Assembly: GCA_016185125.1 (NCBI GenBank) | Contig: JACPOC010000007.1 | Coordinates: 1-64,000, forward strand | Source of the DNA: Bacteroidota bacterium | GTDB lineage: Bacteria > Bacteroidota > Bacteroidia > B-17B0 > Aurantibacillaceae | Direction of reading: 5' to 3' | DNA length: 64,000 bases | Notes under the pieces: generated by a model | The model's input: the letters and a program-made list of their open reading frames with translations, nothing else | Databases searched by the model: none | What the model was told of the DNA's origin: nothing | Translations under genes and position numbers: made by a program | In this document: one piece after another, positions 1 through 8,442 of the stretch | How the letters are laid out: every line of letters starts with the position of its first letter | Numbering within the stretch: position 1 is the stretch's first letter

Positions 1-294
1 TTACAAGGCCCTTCATTCTTCGAAGTAAATCATATTGCTGATTGGTTGCTCTCCAGCAGAGCCAATGTCCTCTTTTGACTTACGGCGCTATAATATCAAT
101 TATTTTACTAAAAAGCACCAACTATTTTTGGCGTCATTAGCTATTTGCTTGAAAAAGTATTGCAGCACATTTTAACAATGGTGGTGGAAAGAAAAATGGG
201 TCAGCCAGCCAGAGATAAATTTATATTGAAGATAAATAAAATATAATTATTTTTTATCACCCATTAAAAAACGCTTTTCCGAATTATTGGTGAT
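1..294. other. gene-free left edge
   Basis: No open frame with protein-like composition is visible on either strand. The TAA at the very edge on the minus strand is preceded in frame by another stop five codons earlier, so it does not end a gene. A weak bulged hairpin (ATTG..GCTC paired with GAGC..CAAT) lies near positions 40-66. I assign no function. Confidence 0.5.
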
Positions 295-1146
295 TTAATA
301 CACCAAAAAACTTTTATCATCTTTAGCTTTTTGCAGTAATTGCTGTTTGTATTGCTTAATTAATTGTGTTTTTCGGCTGTTGATGATAAAATTTTTAATA
401 TTTTGTTTTTCAAAATTAAGTGGCGATAAACCATTTTTTACTTTTACATCTTTTATTTTTAAAAAATAATAATAGAGTTCGTCGGTAAATTCAAAAACCC
501 TGCCTTTGCCAATAGTGTAATCTTCCTGATCTTTTAATTTGGGAATTTCCTTTTTAATATCGTCAAGATACAGCCAGGTACTGTCGTTGGTAAAATAATT
601 TTCGGCATACTGCGTGCAAAGCGTTTGCAGTTGGTCTATATCCTTTGGCGAAATGGCGTAAAACAAACGTTTCATTTTATTCAATGCTTTTACCTTGGCG
701 GGAATTTTATAGTAATTTACTTTTACAATATTATCCTTTAAAATAAAATTTTCGCGGTGGCCTTCGTAATATTGCTGTATTTCGTCTTTAGAAATTAGGG
801 TATCTAAATTAGCCTCTACAATACGTGATTGATAAATATGATTTATCAATGTTTTTTTATATTCATCCACTTGTCGCTGCACCTGAATTTCATCTTCAGT
901 TAATTTTGTTAAAGCCTCTTGGTAAAATAAAGCTTCGGTTGCCCAACTCTCAATGGTGCGTTTAATTATGTAGGCGCTGTCTTTTGAATTTGCCGGAGCG
1001 ATAAAATTATCCTGCAATTCTATTTTACTTAATTCCTGTTCCCCGGCTTTTGCGGCAAGTTCAGTATTATGCTGATGCGAAGGCTTGCTGTTGCAAGAAA
1101 TCAGCACACTAAAGAGTAATAAATAAATATATAGAGGTAAACGCAA
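295..1146 (-). CDS. parvulin/SurA-related lipoprotein
   Basis: This 283-residue protein starts with a hydrophobic segment ending in a lipobox, LISC with Cys18, so it is probably a lipoprotein of the periplasm or outer membrane. The rest is charged and helical, with lysine-rich stretches and a pattern (QYYEGHRENF near 125-134) typical of the linker between the SurA N-terminal chaperone region and a parvulin domain. No convincing parvulin active site follows, so I read the domain as degenerate. The start must be TTG at 1146, because an in-frame stop lies two codons upstream and no ATG is available. It lies 396 bases beyond the SurA-like gene on the same strand. Family assignment is inference from pattern and neighbourhood; a chaperone role for outer-membrane or secreted proteins is the likeliest use. 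Confidence 0.6.
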   Translation of the reverse strand: MRLPLYIYLLLFSVLISCNSKPSHQHNTELAAKAGEQELSKIELQDNFIAPANSKDSAYIIKRTIESWATEALFYQEALTKLTEDEIQVQRQVDEYKKTLINHIYQSRIVEANLDTLISKDEIQQYYEGHRENFILKDNIVKVNYYKIPAKVKALNKMKRLFYAISPKDIDQLQTLCTQYAENYFTNDSTWLYLDDIKKEIPKLKDQEDYTIGKGRVFEFTDELYYYFLKIKDVKVKNGLSPLNFEKQNIKNFIINSRKTQLIKQYKQQLLQKAKDDKSFLVY

Positions 1147-1366
1147 TAATTACTTTATGTGTAAAAATAGGAAATTTGTTTTTAATTATACTTTTGGGGT
1201 TTTAATACCATTACTCGATATAAAAAAGGCCAAAGAAACAAAGTAGTTTTTTATTTAGACAATGAAAAAATTGTTGCATAGCCAATGTTATGAAACTATT
1301 TTTTAAAGAAGTATAAATGAAAAAGAACAAGTTTATTGGGCGGTTTTATATTGAGTGATTGTATAA

Positions 1367-1415
1367 GCCCAAGCCGGAACAATTGTTCAAGCTCATTTGC
1401 TTCAAATGTTTGGGC
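1367..1415. repeat. nested inverted-repeat element
   Basis: GCCCAA at 1367-1372 can pair with TTGGGC at 1410-1415. Inside sit a perfect 12-base palindrome, GAACAATTGTTC (1377-1388), and a second hairpin, CATTTG-CTT-CAAATG (1394-1408). Two inner hairpins enclosed by an outer stem would suit a small structured RNA, a protein-binding site or a REP-like element. The pairing is directly visible; the function is unknown. Confidence 0.4.
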
Positions 1416-1504
1416 GCGGCTGGAAGGAAATGAGCGTTAAAATACAGCGGATAGTTTTACTCATTTTTTTATTTTGTTGTTTAAAAATTAAATGGCGTTA
1501 AAGT

Positions 1505-1531
1505 AAAACGGCGACTAAATTGCCGCCGTTT
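1505..1531 (-). terminator. probable intrinsic terminator of the SurA-like gene
   Basis: Just after the stop of the SurA-like gene, AAACGGCG and CGCCGTTT (1506-1513 and 1524-1531) form an eight-base stem around a ten-base loop. On the minus strand it is followed by a short run of T. The T run is weak, hence moderate confidence. Confidence 0.5.
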
Positions 1532-1542
1532 ATTTAAGATAG

Positions 1543-3660
1543 TTACTTTATGGTGTTAAGCACTGTGTCATCCACCTTAACGGTGTATTTATCTTTTAAA
1601 TATTTTAACCACTCTGTTTCAAGATTATTTTGGTAATCGGCTGTTACCAAACCTCTGCACTCAGAAAGTTGCTTTGGCGATTTTGGAAGAACTTTATTAA
1701 CCACAATTACAAGGGTTTTATTTTCCTTTTCATCTTTTATATCTGAAGCAACAACTCCTTCTTTCCAGTTTGCATCCACATTTTTATTTTCTCCTTTTAA
1801 ATACATTACGTTTTCAACGCTAACATTTAATTGAGAAGTTTTGTTGAGAGTTTCAATAATTTCTTTTTCCTGTTTTTTAACTTTTAAAAGTTTGCGTAGA
1901 TCTTTTGCTACTTTTTCATTTAAACATTTGTAGGTGGTTACATCCGCGCGTTCGGCCCATAAATAATTGTTTTTATTTTTCTCATAAAACTCTTTTAAAC
2001 CAACTGTATCTTTTACGGCTCTGCTCCACACTTTTTGATCGGTAAGATCGAATAACAAAATGCCATCTCTGTATTCGCGTAAAAGGTTTTTAAAATCGGG
2101 ATATTTTTTCTCCAATAAGGCATCTTCGTAATTTATCACACAATCGTCCACCCATGTTTTATACATTCCGCGAGCTAATTCAAAAACATCCGTTGGGCTC
2201 CTGAACATCATTTGCGATTCTAAGTACTTTGCATAATCGTTTTGGGTAAAAGATTTGCCGCCAATGTTAATGATTTCTTTGTTGCCAAGCTTCGCAATTT
2301 TATCAGATTTCCAGGTGGCTTTTAAATACGTACTGTCTAACTGCTTTGCAACTTCATCACGGTTTTTTAAGTTTTCTTTAAAATTATAATCTTTTTTAAT
2401 TTTGGTAATTAAGGCTGTTCTGCCCATCTGCGAGCGACTGTCTCTGGCAACTTTAGATTTAAGTTCGTTTTTTACATCCGCAAAAGGAGGGGTTGTTTTA
2501 AGATCTAAACGTTTAATAATGTGCCAGCCATAAGGAGTAAGAACCGGTTCGCTGATATCGTTATTATTTTTTAAGGAGTAGGCCGCATTTTCAAAATCGG
2601 CCGGCAAACGCCCGCTTTTAAATGGCTGTAGCTGGCCGCCTCTGTCGCTGCTTTGTTTATCGTCGCTAAACTGACGGGCAACTTCTTCAAAGCTCATTGT
2701 TTTTAATTTATCTTTCAGTTCATTTATTTTGGTTTGTGCATTAGCTTTATCCTGTTCGGTGCCATCTTTAGGTAATTTTACCATAATGTGTGCCACTGTA
2801 ATTTCGCCGCGGTTGGCACGTTTATCATAAACTTTTAAAATATGATAACCAAACTTTGTGCGAATAACAGGACTAACGTCTCCCACCTTTGTATTAAATG
2901 CGGCATTTTCAAATTGGTAAACCATATCCATAGATGAAAAGTAATTCAGTTCACCTTTATTGTCAACTACCGAAGGGTCATCACTTGTTTTAGGGGCAAT
3001 ATCCTGAAATTTATCTTTGGCATTTTTGTAAAATTCAGCTAAATTTTTAATAGAGTTGTACTTAAGCTTGTATAAAGAACTGTCTTTGCCTTTTAATAAT
3101 TTAGCAACTTCGGTGGAGTTTTTAAGGAGCTTGTCATAGTTAGCAATTTCGGAAGACGTTGGCATTTTGCCCGTTACCGCGTTGCGTATAAGTGTAGCTC
3201 TGGTCCATGCCTCCAGCGTATCTTTAGGAAGCGCGGTTTCATCTACACGAATTAAAATATGACTCGCTCTTACTTCCCACTTCATGCGGTCGTAAGCTTC
3301 GGTTAATAAACTTTCGTTTGTGTTTTTATCGGTTAAATAAGGCGCGGCTAACTGACGGCGATACCCCGCAAGTTCGTTTCTGAATGAAGAAAGCGTATCC
3401 AATCCCAGGCTTTCCGCTTCGTACACTTTGCTTTTGAAGAGGGAAAACAGATCAACATATTCTTTAACAGACTTGGACGCGTTGTTAACTTCCTTGCCGT
3501 TATTTTTTTTATAAACAGCTTCAAATTCAGATTTTGTTACAGGGTAGTCGGCTTTTTTTTCTTTATTGGTAATAGTCATTACCACCGGATCTTGCGCTTT
3601 AGTAATTTCAGTACAACTTAAAGCTACAATAATTGCAATAACATGTTTTATTTTCATCAT
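1543..3660 (-). CDS. SurA-like peptidyl-prolyl cis-trans isomerase with two parvulin domains
   Basis: This 705-residue periplasmic foldase has an N-terminal signal segment (residues 1-22, cleavage near KAQ) and an N-terminal chaperone-like helical region. Two parvulin (PpiC) domains follow: one with VRASHILIRVD near 130-140 and FGYHILKVYD near 270-279, the second from EITVAHIMVKLP near 286 to YGWHIIKRLD near 390. The long helical C-terminal third may hold clients. SurA-type proteins chaperone unfolded outer-membrane beta-barrels across the periplasm and isomerise prolines. It is much longer than E. coli SurA (about 430), which is usual for Bacteroidota versions. A TAnnTTTG box lies 15 bases before the start. 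Its neighbours, a TlpA-like thioredoxin and the type IX genes, fit an envelope-protein folding job. Confidence 0.85.
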   Translation of the reverse strand: MMKIKHVIAIIVALSCTEITKAQDPVVMTITNKEKKADYPVTKSEFEAVYKKNNGKEVNNASKSVKEYVDLFSLFKSKVYEAESLGLDTLSSFRNELAGYRRQLAAPYLTDKNTNESLLTEAYDRMKWEVRASHILIRVDETALPKDTLEAWTRATLIRNAVTGKMPTSSEIANYDKLLKNSTEVAKLLKGKDSSLYKLKYNSIKNLAEFYKNAKDKFQDIAPKTSDDPSVVDNKGELNYFSSMDMVYQFENAAFNTKVGDVSPVIRTKFGYHILKVYDKRANRGEITVAHIMVKLPKDGTEQDKANAQTKINELKDKLKTMSFEEVARQFSDDKQSSDRGGQLQPFKSGRLPADFENAAYSLKNNNDISEPVLTPYGWHIIKRLDLKTTPPFADVKNELKSKVARDSRSQMGRTALITKIKKDYNFKENLKNRDEVAKQLDSTYLKATWKSDKIAKLGNKEIINIGGKSFTQNDYAKYLESQMMFRSPTDVFELARGMYKTWVDDCVINYEDALLEKKYPDFKNLLREYRDGILLFDLTDQKVWSRAVKDTVGLKEFYEKNKNNYLWAERADVTTYKCLNEKVAKDLRKLLKVKKQEKEIIETLNKTSQLNVSVENVMYLKGENKNVDANWKEGVVASDIKDEKENKTLVIVVNKVLPKSPKQLSECRGLVTADYQNNLETEWLKYLKDKYTVKVDDTVLNTIK

Positions 3661-3674
3661 AATTAAAATTTAGG

Positions 3675-3682
3675 CAAATTTA
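3675..3682 (-). promoter_or_regulatory. -7 promoter box of the SurA-like gene
   Basis: On the minus strand this reads TAAATTTG, an exact match to the Bacteroidota -7 box TAnnTTTG, and it ends 15 bases before the start codon. No good TTTG -33 box is found at the usual spacing. Confidence 0.4.
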
Positions 3683-3705
3683 CTTTTTTAACTGAATTGT
3701 ACAGT

Positions 3706-4824
3706 TTATTTTATTATTTCAGCAAGTTTTTCTTCCAGAGCAGAGCCGCGAAGATTTTTAGCCACAATCTTACCATCTTTCCCTATTAAAAGATTTTGAG
3801 GAATACTGGTGATGCTGTACATTTTACCAACTTCATTACCCCAGCCCTGAAGATCACTTACATGTGGCCAGGTTAAATTATCTTTTTTAATAGCTTCGAG
3901 CCATTTATCTTTATTAGAATCGAAGGAGACACCTAAAATAATAAAGCCTTTATCTTTATATTTTTGATAGGCCGCTACTACATTTGGATTTTCCTGACGG
4001 CACGGGCCACACCAGCTTGCCCAAAAATCTACAAGAACAAATTTGCCTTTAAAGTCAGATAATTTTACGGGTTTTCCTTCCGGTGAATTTTGCGTAAAGT
4101 TATTTGCAGGAAATCCAACCATTGTTCCTTTTATTGAGGCAACTCTTTTGTTTGCCAACTTAATAAACTTTGTATCTTCAATGCTTTTATCAATATAACT
4201 TAAAGCTTCCATAACATCTTCCTGTGGAATATTAGGGTTATTCATATCGTTATAAATTATAAAACCACTAACGGCAGATTTAGGATGCGCTTTAATAAAA
4301 CTTTTAAGCCCTGTAATAAATTGCGTGTTGAGTGAACTGTATTGTCCGCGAATGGCGTTAAGGGCATTTTGATCGTTGGCCTGAGTAGCCGCGTTGTAAT
4401 CGTTTTGCATTTTTTGCTGAACGGCCACAAAACTGCTGATCATTGTTTTGTATTCCACGTAATCTTTTTGTGTTTGTCCGGCCTCAACTGAAGAATTGTA
4501 AATGGAATCTCCGATAAGGCGGGCTTTAACCGGGGCGGCATCTGCAAAAAAGATATAATTTGGCTGTGTATTAATATTGGAGGAAGTTGTGAACCAATAC
4601 ATATTCGGATCAATACTTTTTAATTGAAACGAAAATTTTCCGTTTTTAATTTCAGTGGAATCTGTTACATCTTTTTCGTCCCATTTATGATGCAGATAAA
4701 TATATTTACCGGTGTAATTTCTGATAGATCCTTCTATTTTTAAAGGAAAAGGTTTAGCTTGTTTTTGTGCGAAAATAACTAGTGAACAGATGGTGAATAA
4801 TAATACAAGAATGTTTTTTTTCAT
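3706..4824 (-). CDS. TlpA-like thioredoxin with N-terminal DUF4369-type domain
   Basis: This 372-residue exported disulfide oxidoreductase has a signal peptide (1-19, ending FAQ). A beta-rich N-terminal domain of the DUF4369 type (about 27-110) is followed by a helical linker and a C-terminal thioredoxin/AhpC-TSA fold (about 240-372). The redox motif WCGPC has Cys272 and Cys275, and the cis-proline loop is TSIPQ. Proteins of this architecture are common in Bacteroidota and are thought to keep periplasmic thiols reduced or to serve cytochrome maturation; the exact client cannot be told. It has its own -7 box (4842-4849), and a terminator separates it from gldN, so it is not part of the type IX operon. 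Confidence 0.85.
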   Translation of the reverse strand: MKKNILVLLFTICSLVIFAQKQAKPFPLKIEGSIRNYTGKYIYLHHKWDEKDVTDSTEIKNGKFSFQLKSIDPNMYWFTTSSNINTQPNYIFFADAAPVKARLIGDSIYNSSVEAGQTQKDYVEYKTMISSFVAVQQKMQNDYNAATQANDQNALNAIRGQYSSLNTQFITGLKSFIKAHPKSAVSGFIIYNDMNNPNIPQEDVMEALSYIDKSIEDTKFIKLANKRVASIKGTMVGFPANNFTQNSPEGKPVKLSDFKGKFVLVDFWASWCGPCRQENPNVVAAYQKYKDKGFIILGVSFDSNKDKWLEAIKKDNLTWPHVSDLQGWGNEVGKMYSITSIPQNLLIGKDGKIVAKNLRGSALEEKLAEIIK

Positions 4825-4841
4825 GGTGAGGGGCTATAACA

Positions 4842-4849
4842 CAAATATA
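4842..4849 (-). promoter_or_regulatory. -7 promoter box of the TlpA-like gene
   Basis: TATATTTG on the minus strand, 18 bases before the ATG. The four bases at the usual -33 spacing (TTCG) match TTTG only partly. It lies between the gldN terminator and this gene, as expected for a separate transcript. Confidence 0.45.
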
Positions 4850-4901
4850 CCAAGGTTTGTAATAAAAGCGAATGGTTTTAGAAATTTTAACCTTTGGTTT
4901 A

Positions 4902-4933
4902 AAAAAAAAGCGACCCTGTTAAAAGTCGCTTTT
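4902..4933 (-). terminator. intrinsic terminator of the gldKLMN operon
   Basis: Twenty bases after the gldN stop, the minus strand reads AAAAGCGAC, a ten-base loop, then GTCGCTTTT running on into more T. The stem is perfect and the T tract long, so this is a strong intrinsic terminator. It insulates the type IX operon from the TlpA-like gene. Confidence 0.85.
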
Positions 4934-4951
4934 GGAAATAAGTTATAATTT

Positions 4952-5788
4952 TTAAAAATGCCAAAGATCGTGTTCCCAACGGAAGATATCTCCTTTAATT
5001 CTGTCGGATTCCAGAAGAGCATCAATCCCTTTGGAGTATTCCATAATGGCACGGTCATACACATTGGATTCTTTAGTGATGGTGCTGTTAAACTGGCGTT
5101 TCCAGAACACATCTTCAAAAGTGCGACGCTCACTATCGTTTTTTGTATTAAACACTTCGTGCTTGGCAAAAAATGGGCGACAGGCCGGAAAATAAACCCA
5201 AAATTGCTCTCTCGGCGCATCTTTTTCCTCATCATAGGTATAAACCCCAATGCCAATGATGCGCACTTCTAAAACTGATTTTTGCTTATCAAAAAACCAA
5301 TCCTCTTTTAGTTGATATTTACGAATACCGCGGAACATCCAGGTAGAATCACATTGAAAAATTTTAGTGAGTACTTCAGCTCCATCGGGAGTAAATGAGG
5401 ATTGTTCAACTGAATCACATTTATTAATTTTTTCTCTGATGGCATTCAGTTCCATTGGAATTTGAAATTCCTGATCAGAAAAAGCTATGATCTGCCCTTG
5501 AAGAATATATTTTGATAAAAGCTGAAAAAGAGAAATTCGGCCGTTAACTGGTTCCACCGGATAGTATAAAGACTGGTTGGTTTTTTCGCGCATATCTAGC
5601 TCTCTCCACACACGCTTTTGCCATACCACGTCTCCTTCACGCAAATGCGTATAAGGGATAAATCGGCGGTTTACCGCATTTTCTTTATCATAAATCCCAT
5701 CTCTGTAATCGCCCGGCTGAAAAACACCCGGCTGACTGAAAGCCGCTAACGATAATACCGTTAATATGGATAAAAATAAATTTTTCAT
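4952..5788 (-). CDS. gldN: type IX secretion system protein GldN/PorN
   Basis: A 278-residue periplasmic protein with a signal peptide (1-18) and the conserved GldN body: the early block FIPYTHLREGDVVW, followed by LYYPVEP, and the late block KGIDALLESDRIKGDIF. GldN/PorN binds the outer-membrane lipoprotein GldK/PorK, and together they form the large periplasmic ring of the type IX translocon. It is last in the order porP-gldK-gldL-gldM-gldN, 80 bases after gldM and followed by a terminator. No gldO duplicate is seen beside it, unlike in Flavobacterium johnsoniae. Confidence 0.95.
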   Translation of the reverse strand: MKNLFLSILTVLSLAAFSQPGVFQPGDYRDGIYDKENAVNRRFIPYTHLREGDVVWQKRVWRELDMREKTNQSLYYPVEPVNGRISLFQLLSKYILQGQIIAFSDQEFQIPMELNAIREKINKCDSVEQSSFTPDGAEVLTKIFQCDSTWMFRGIRKYQLKEDWFFDKQKSVLEVRIIGIGVYTYDEEKDAPREQFWVYFPACRPFFAKHEVFNTKNDSERRTFEDVFWKRQFNSTITKESNVYDRAIMEYSKGIDALLESDRIKGDIFRWEHDLWHF

Positions 5789-5868
5789 GTCTTTTTTTTT
5801 AAATTAACCTATTAGCATTAATAAATAACCATTATCATTATAATACCATAATCTATAATGGTTACTTA

Positions 5869-7515
5869 TTATTTTACTTTTAATGTAACTCCGGGAATGT
5901 TACGGATAGTTCCGTCTGGTCCCTTTGCTTTAACGTTCTCAAAAAATATTTTACTTCCTACACCTGCAGAGTTTAAAATAGCTCGGGCTTCAGAATTCAC
6001 GCTGTTACCCACGCATGTAATAGATTTTAAAGCTCCTTTAACCACGGCGCTTAATTCAAAGGATATCACAGCAAATTTAGCGTCAAAATCAAAGCCAACC
6101 AATTCGGCACCAACCCCACCAATTTGGCCTAATTCTACTTTTTTAACGTCAACGTTACCTGTTTTACCTCCCACTTTTGATACGGGATCAGGAATCTTTT
6201 TAACACGAATTGGAATTGCAGGCCCCTGGGCTTTACCTTTTGCGGAAACACTTACCATACAAGTTCCCGGAGTGGTTGCTCTTACTATAAATTTTCCGCC
6301 GGAGCCTGTTTTTGTAGCACCGCAGCCCGAAATGTTAACTTGTAAATCGGTGGGAGAAACTCCTGCCGCTGAAACCAGGATAGGATTTTCCACGCCAATG
6401 TACATTACATTCATTTTTACTAATTGAACCGCCACTGCCGGAGCAGCTACCATGTAAGTTTGAGAGAAGGGATAGTATTTGAAACTTCCATCAGGGTTTT
6501 TGTACTTGATAACACCTTTGTAGGTTTGCTCACCCTGACCGCTTGTTCCAACTAAATATTTTCCTTCGCCGGCTTCAATAGGCACTTCAGTTCCGGCTTT
6601 ACCGGCAGCAGCTTCTGCAGAGTCAATTCCAATATACACTTTCATGTCTTCTTTAGAAATTTTACTGGAGGATGCTGCGATAAATATATCTGCGGTATAC
6701 TGCGCTCCGGCTTGGATGTAGGAGCTTGGCGCAATTACACGGGCTTTCAGGTTATCAAATTTAATGGCTAATTTACCACTGGCACCTGAAAATATATTTA
6801 AAATTTCGGCTTCCATATTGCTTAAATCGGCGGCCATTTTATTTAAGTTACACACAACGGCAGCCATTGGGAGGTGATAAAAATTCTCAACTTCCCAGGT
6901 CATTTTAATGCCATCTTCTTCGGCTCCGCTTTCAATGGGTTTTAATCCTGCAATTTTGCGTTTTAAAGATTCGTAATCATCCTTTAGTAACTTTGCGGGA
7001 CTTGCCTGCATTTTATCGAGCAGGCTTTGCAGATCTGTAGTTAATTTGTTCAGTTTATCCTTTAACTCCGAAGCCGTAAGTGAACCTGTAAGCGGTGCGG
7101 AAGGTTCGGCAACCCCTAAAATACGGGACGGATCGTCGTAATTTTCCAAAACTTTAGCATACTTTAACTGCATGGTATCGCCGCCGCCTGGAGGTAATTG
7201 CTCAGATATAGTAATGATGTTAAACTTAACTTTATCAACATACTGCTCCATTTCTTTAAGCATTTTTTGGGCTTCCTTAGCTCTGTCAAAATAAGGTTTA
7301 GCGCCTGCATTTCCTGCAATGGTATTTTCAAAAGCCTGAGATACGCGCTTATTGTTTTCAATAAGGTTTTCGCGGCCTCTTACTATACTTTCGTTTACTT
7401 TAACATATCCCTGTAAAATTTGTTTTGATACATTCATTGCGAGAAGAGCGGTAAGTACAAGGTACATCATACCGATCATCTTCGCCCTTGGGGTTTCTTT
7501 TCCTCCGCCTGCCAT
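5869..7515 (-). CDS. gldM: type IX secretion system motor protein GldM/PorM
   Basis: A 548-residue inner-membrane protein. The short cytoplasmic start (AGGGKETPRAKM) is followed by one membrane helix (about 13-30) and a long periplasmic part: a helical D1 region, then beta-rich D2-D4 domains with Gly/Ala-rich strands. GldM dimers couple the GldL proton channel to the GldK-GldN ring and turn with it, passing energy across the periplasm. Length and domain order match the family. It is 72 bases after gldL and 80 before gldN. A 189-codon open frame on the opposite strand is only a shadow of this gene. Confidence 0.95.
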   Translation of the reverse strand: MAGGGKETPRAKMIGMMYLVLTALLAMNVSKQILQGYVKVNESIVRGRENLIENNKRVSQAFENTIAGNAGAKPYFDRAKEAQKMLKEMEQYVDKVKFNIITISEQLPPGGGDTMQLKYAKVLENYDDPSRILGVAEPSAPLTGSLTASELKDKLNKLTTDLQSLLDKMQASPAKLLKDDYESLKRKIAGLKPIESGAEEDGIKMTWEVENFYHLPMAAVVCNLNKMAADLSNMEAEILNIFSGASGKLAIKFDNLKARVIAPSSYIQAGAQYTADIFIAASSSKISKEDMKVYIGIDSAEAAAGKAGTEVPIEAGEGKYLVGTSGQGEQTYKGVIKYKNPDGSFKYYPFSQTYMVAAPAVAVQLVKMNVMYIGVENPILVSAAGVSPTDLQVNISGCGATKTGSGGKFIVRATTPGTCMVSVSAKGKAQGPAIPIRVKKIPDPVSKVGGKTGNVDVKKVELGQIGGVGAELVGFDFDAKFAVISFELSAVVKGALKSITCVGNSVNSEARAILNSAGVGSKIFFENVKAKGPDGTIRNIPGVTLKVK

Positions 7516-7587
7516 TTTAAATGCTTTGTTTTATTGTGTGATTAAACAATTTGTAAATAATAAATTTGTGAGCCTTCAATGCGCTTA

Positions 7588-8391
7588 TTAAGCCTTGTTA
7601 TTGAAGTTCATAGCACTTAACATGTTACCATAAATGGTATTTAAAGCTGTTAAATTACCTGATAACGTACTCATTTCCTGACGGTATTTTTTAGTATCGT
7701 CAACAGAGTCATGCAAGTTTTTCATTAATTCTTCTAAACCACCATAAAACTTAGAAGTTGCATCTATATGAGATCTGCTGCCTTCTAACTGTAATTCGTA
7801 AGTGGCATTTAAAGCAGAAAGATTTTTTGAAACTTTATTTAAGGATTCACCGATAGAGTATCCTGCATCATTGGAGTTAGCAAGCTCTTCCATAGAGGAA
7901 GCTGCTTTTTGATAAGTATCTGCAAGTGTAGAAACACTGCTTGAAGCTTTTTTTACACTGTCAACATATTCGTTGGTAGCAATGGTTGCATTACTGATGT
8001 CGGCCATTTTACTGGCGTTATCTCCTAAGGAACGCATTCCGGAACCAAGACTTTCTAATAATTCAGGGCCAATTTTGGCTTCTGCTAAAAGATTATCTAA
8101 TTGATTGGTTATAGGCAAGTTAGAGTCAGCGTTTTCTTCAATCGCTTCTTCATGACCCATTCCTGCTAATTCAGGATAAGCTAAAGTCCAGTCAACATCT
8201 TCGTGTGGAATATCGGAAGCGAACAAACAGAATAAAAACGCTTCTGTTCCTAAACCTACGATAAGCATTTGATTACATCCCGGCCAGTGCATAATTTTAA
8301 ATAAAGCACCTAAGATTACGATGGCCGCGCCAATACAAGATGCAAGGTGTAAGAACCTTTTAAACCCTTTAACTTTTCCTAATTTACTCAT
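7588..8391 (-). CDS. gldL: type IX secretion system motor protein GldL/PorL
   Basis: A 267-residue inner-membrane protein with two membrane helices (about 17-34 and 41-58) and a long cytoplasmic helical tail rich in Ser, Asn and Leu. GldL pentamers form the proton-driven stator around a GldM dimer. Lys32 at the end of helix 1 and Glu50 in helix 2 sit where F. johnsoniae has the charged pair needed for proton flow (Lys27 and Glu49); the alignment is by eye. The leader before the start is an unusual G-free A/C-rich stretch (see 8394-8440). Confidence 0.95.
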   Translation of the reverse strand: MSKLGKVKGFKRFLHLASCIGAAIVILGALFKIMHWPGCNQMLIVGLGTEAFLFCLFASDIPHEDVDWTLAYPELAGMGHEEAIEENADSNLPITNQLDNLLAEAKIGPELLESLGSGMRSLGDNASKMADISNATIATNEYVDSVKKASSSVSTLADTYQKAASSMEELANSNDAGYSIGESLNKVSKNLSALNATYELQLEGSRSHIDATSKFYGGLEELMKNLHDSVDDTKKYRQEMSTLSGNLTALNTIYGNMLSAMNFNNKA

Positions 8392-8393
8392 AG

Positions 8394-8440
8394 CTGTGTG
8401 TGTTTGTGTGTTTTTGTTTATGTTTGTTTGTGTGTTTTTT
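8394..8440 (-). repeat. low-complexity CA-rich leader between gldK and gldL
   Basis: The 51-base gap between gldK and gldL is made almost only of A and C on the transcribed sense strand, as CACACA and AAACAAA runs (seen as TG/TTTG runs on the plus strand). It should give an unstructured ribosome-loading region in a lineage that rarely uses Shine-Dalgarno pairing. It could also be a slippery microsatellite. The composition is seen; the role is inference. Confidence 0.5.
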
Positions 8441-8442
8441 GA

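Larger units (their letters stand above)
1147..1542. other. gene-free gap with a structured element
   Basis: This 396-base gap separates the lipoprotein gene from the SurA-like gene. I find no coding frame in it. It contains a terminator for the upstream gene at 1505-1531 and a nested inverted-repeat element at 1367-1415; the rest is AT-rich with no pattern I recognise. Confidence 0.5.

Noticed and set aside
1-15. End of a gene on the minus strand at the left edge
   Set aside because: A second in-frame stop lies five codons upstream, so no coding stretch enters the window here.
5858-6427. 189-codon open frame on the plus strand inside gldM
   Set aside because: It is fully antisense to a certain type IX gene, with a composition (Thr, Pro, Ala-rich) expected from reading gldM backwards, and no promoter or family features.
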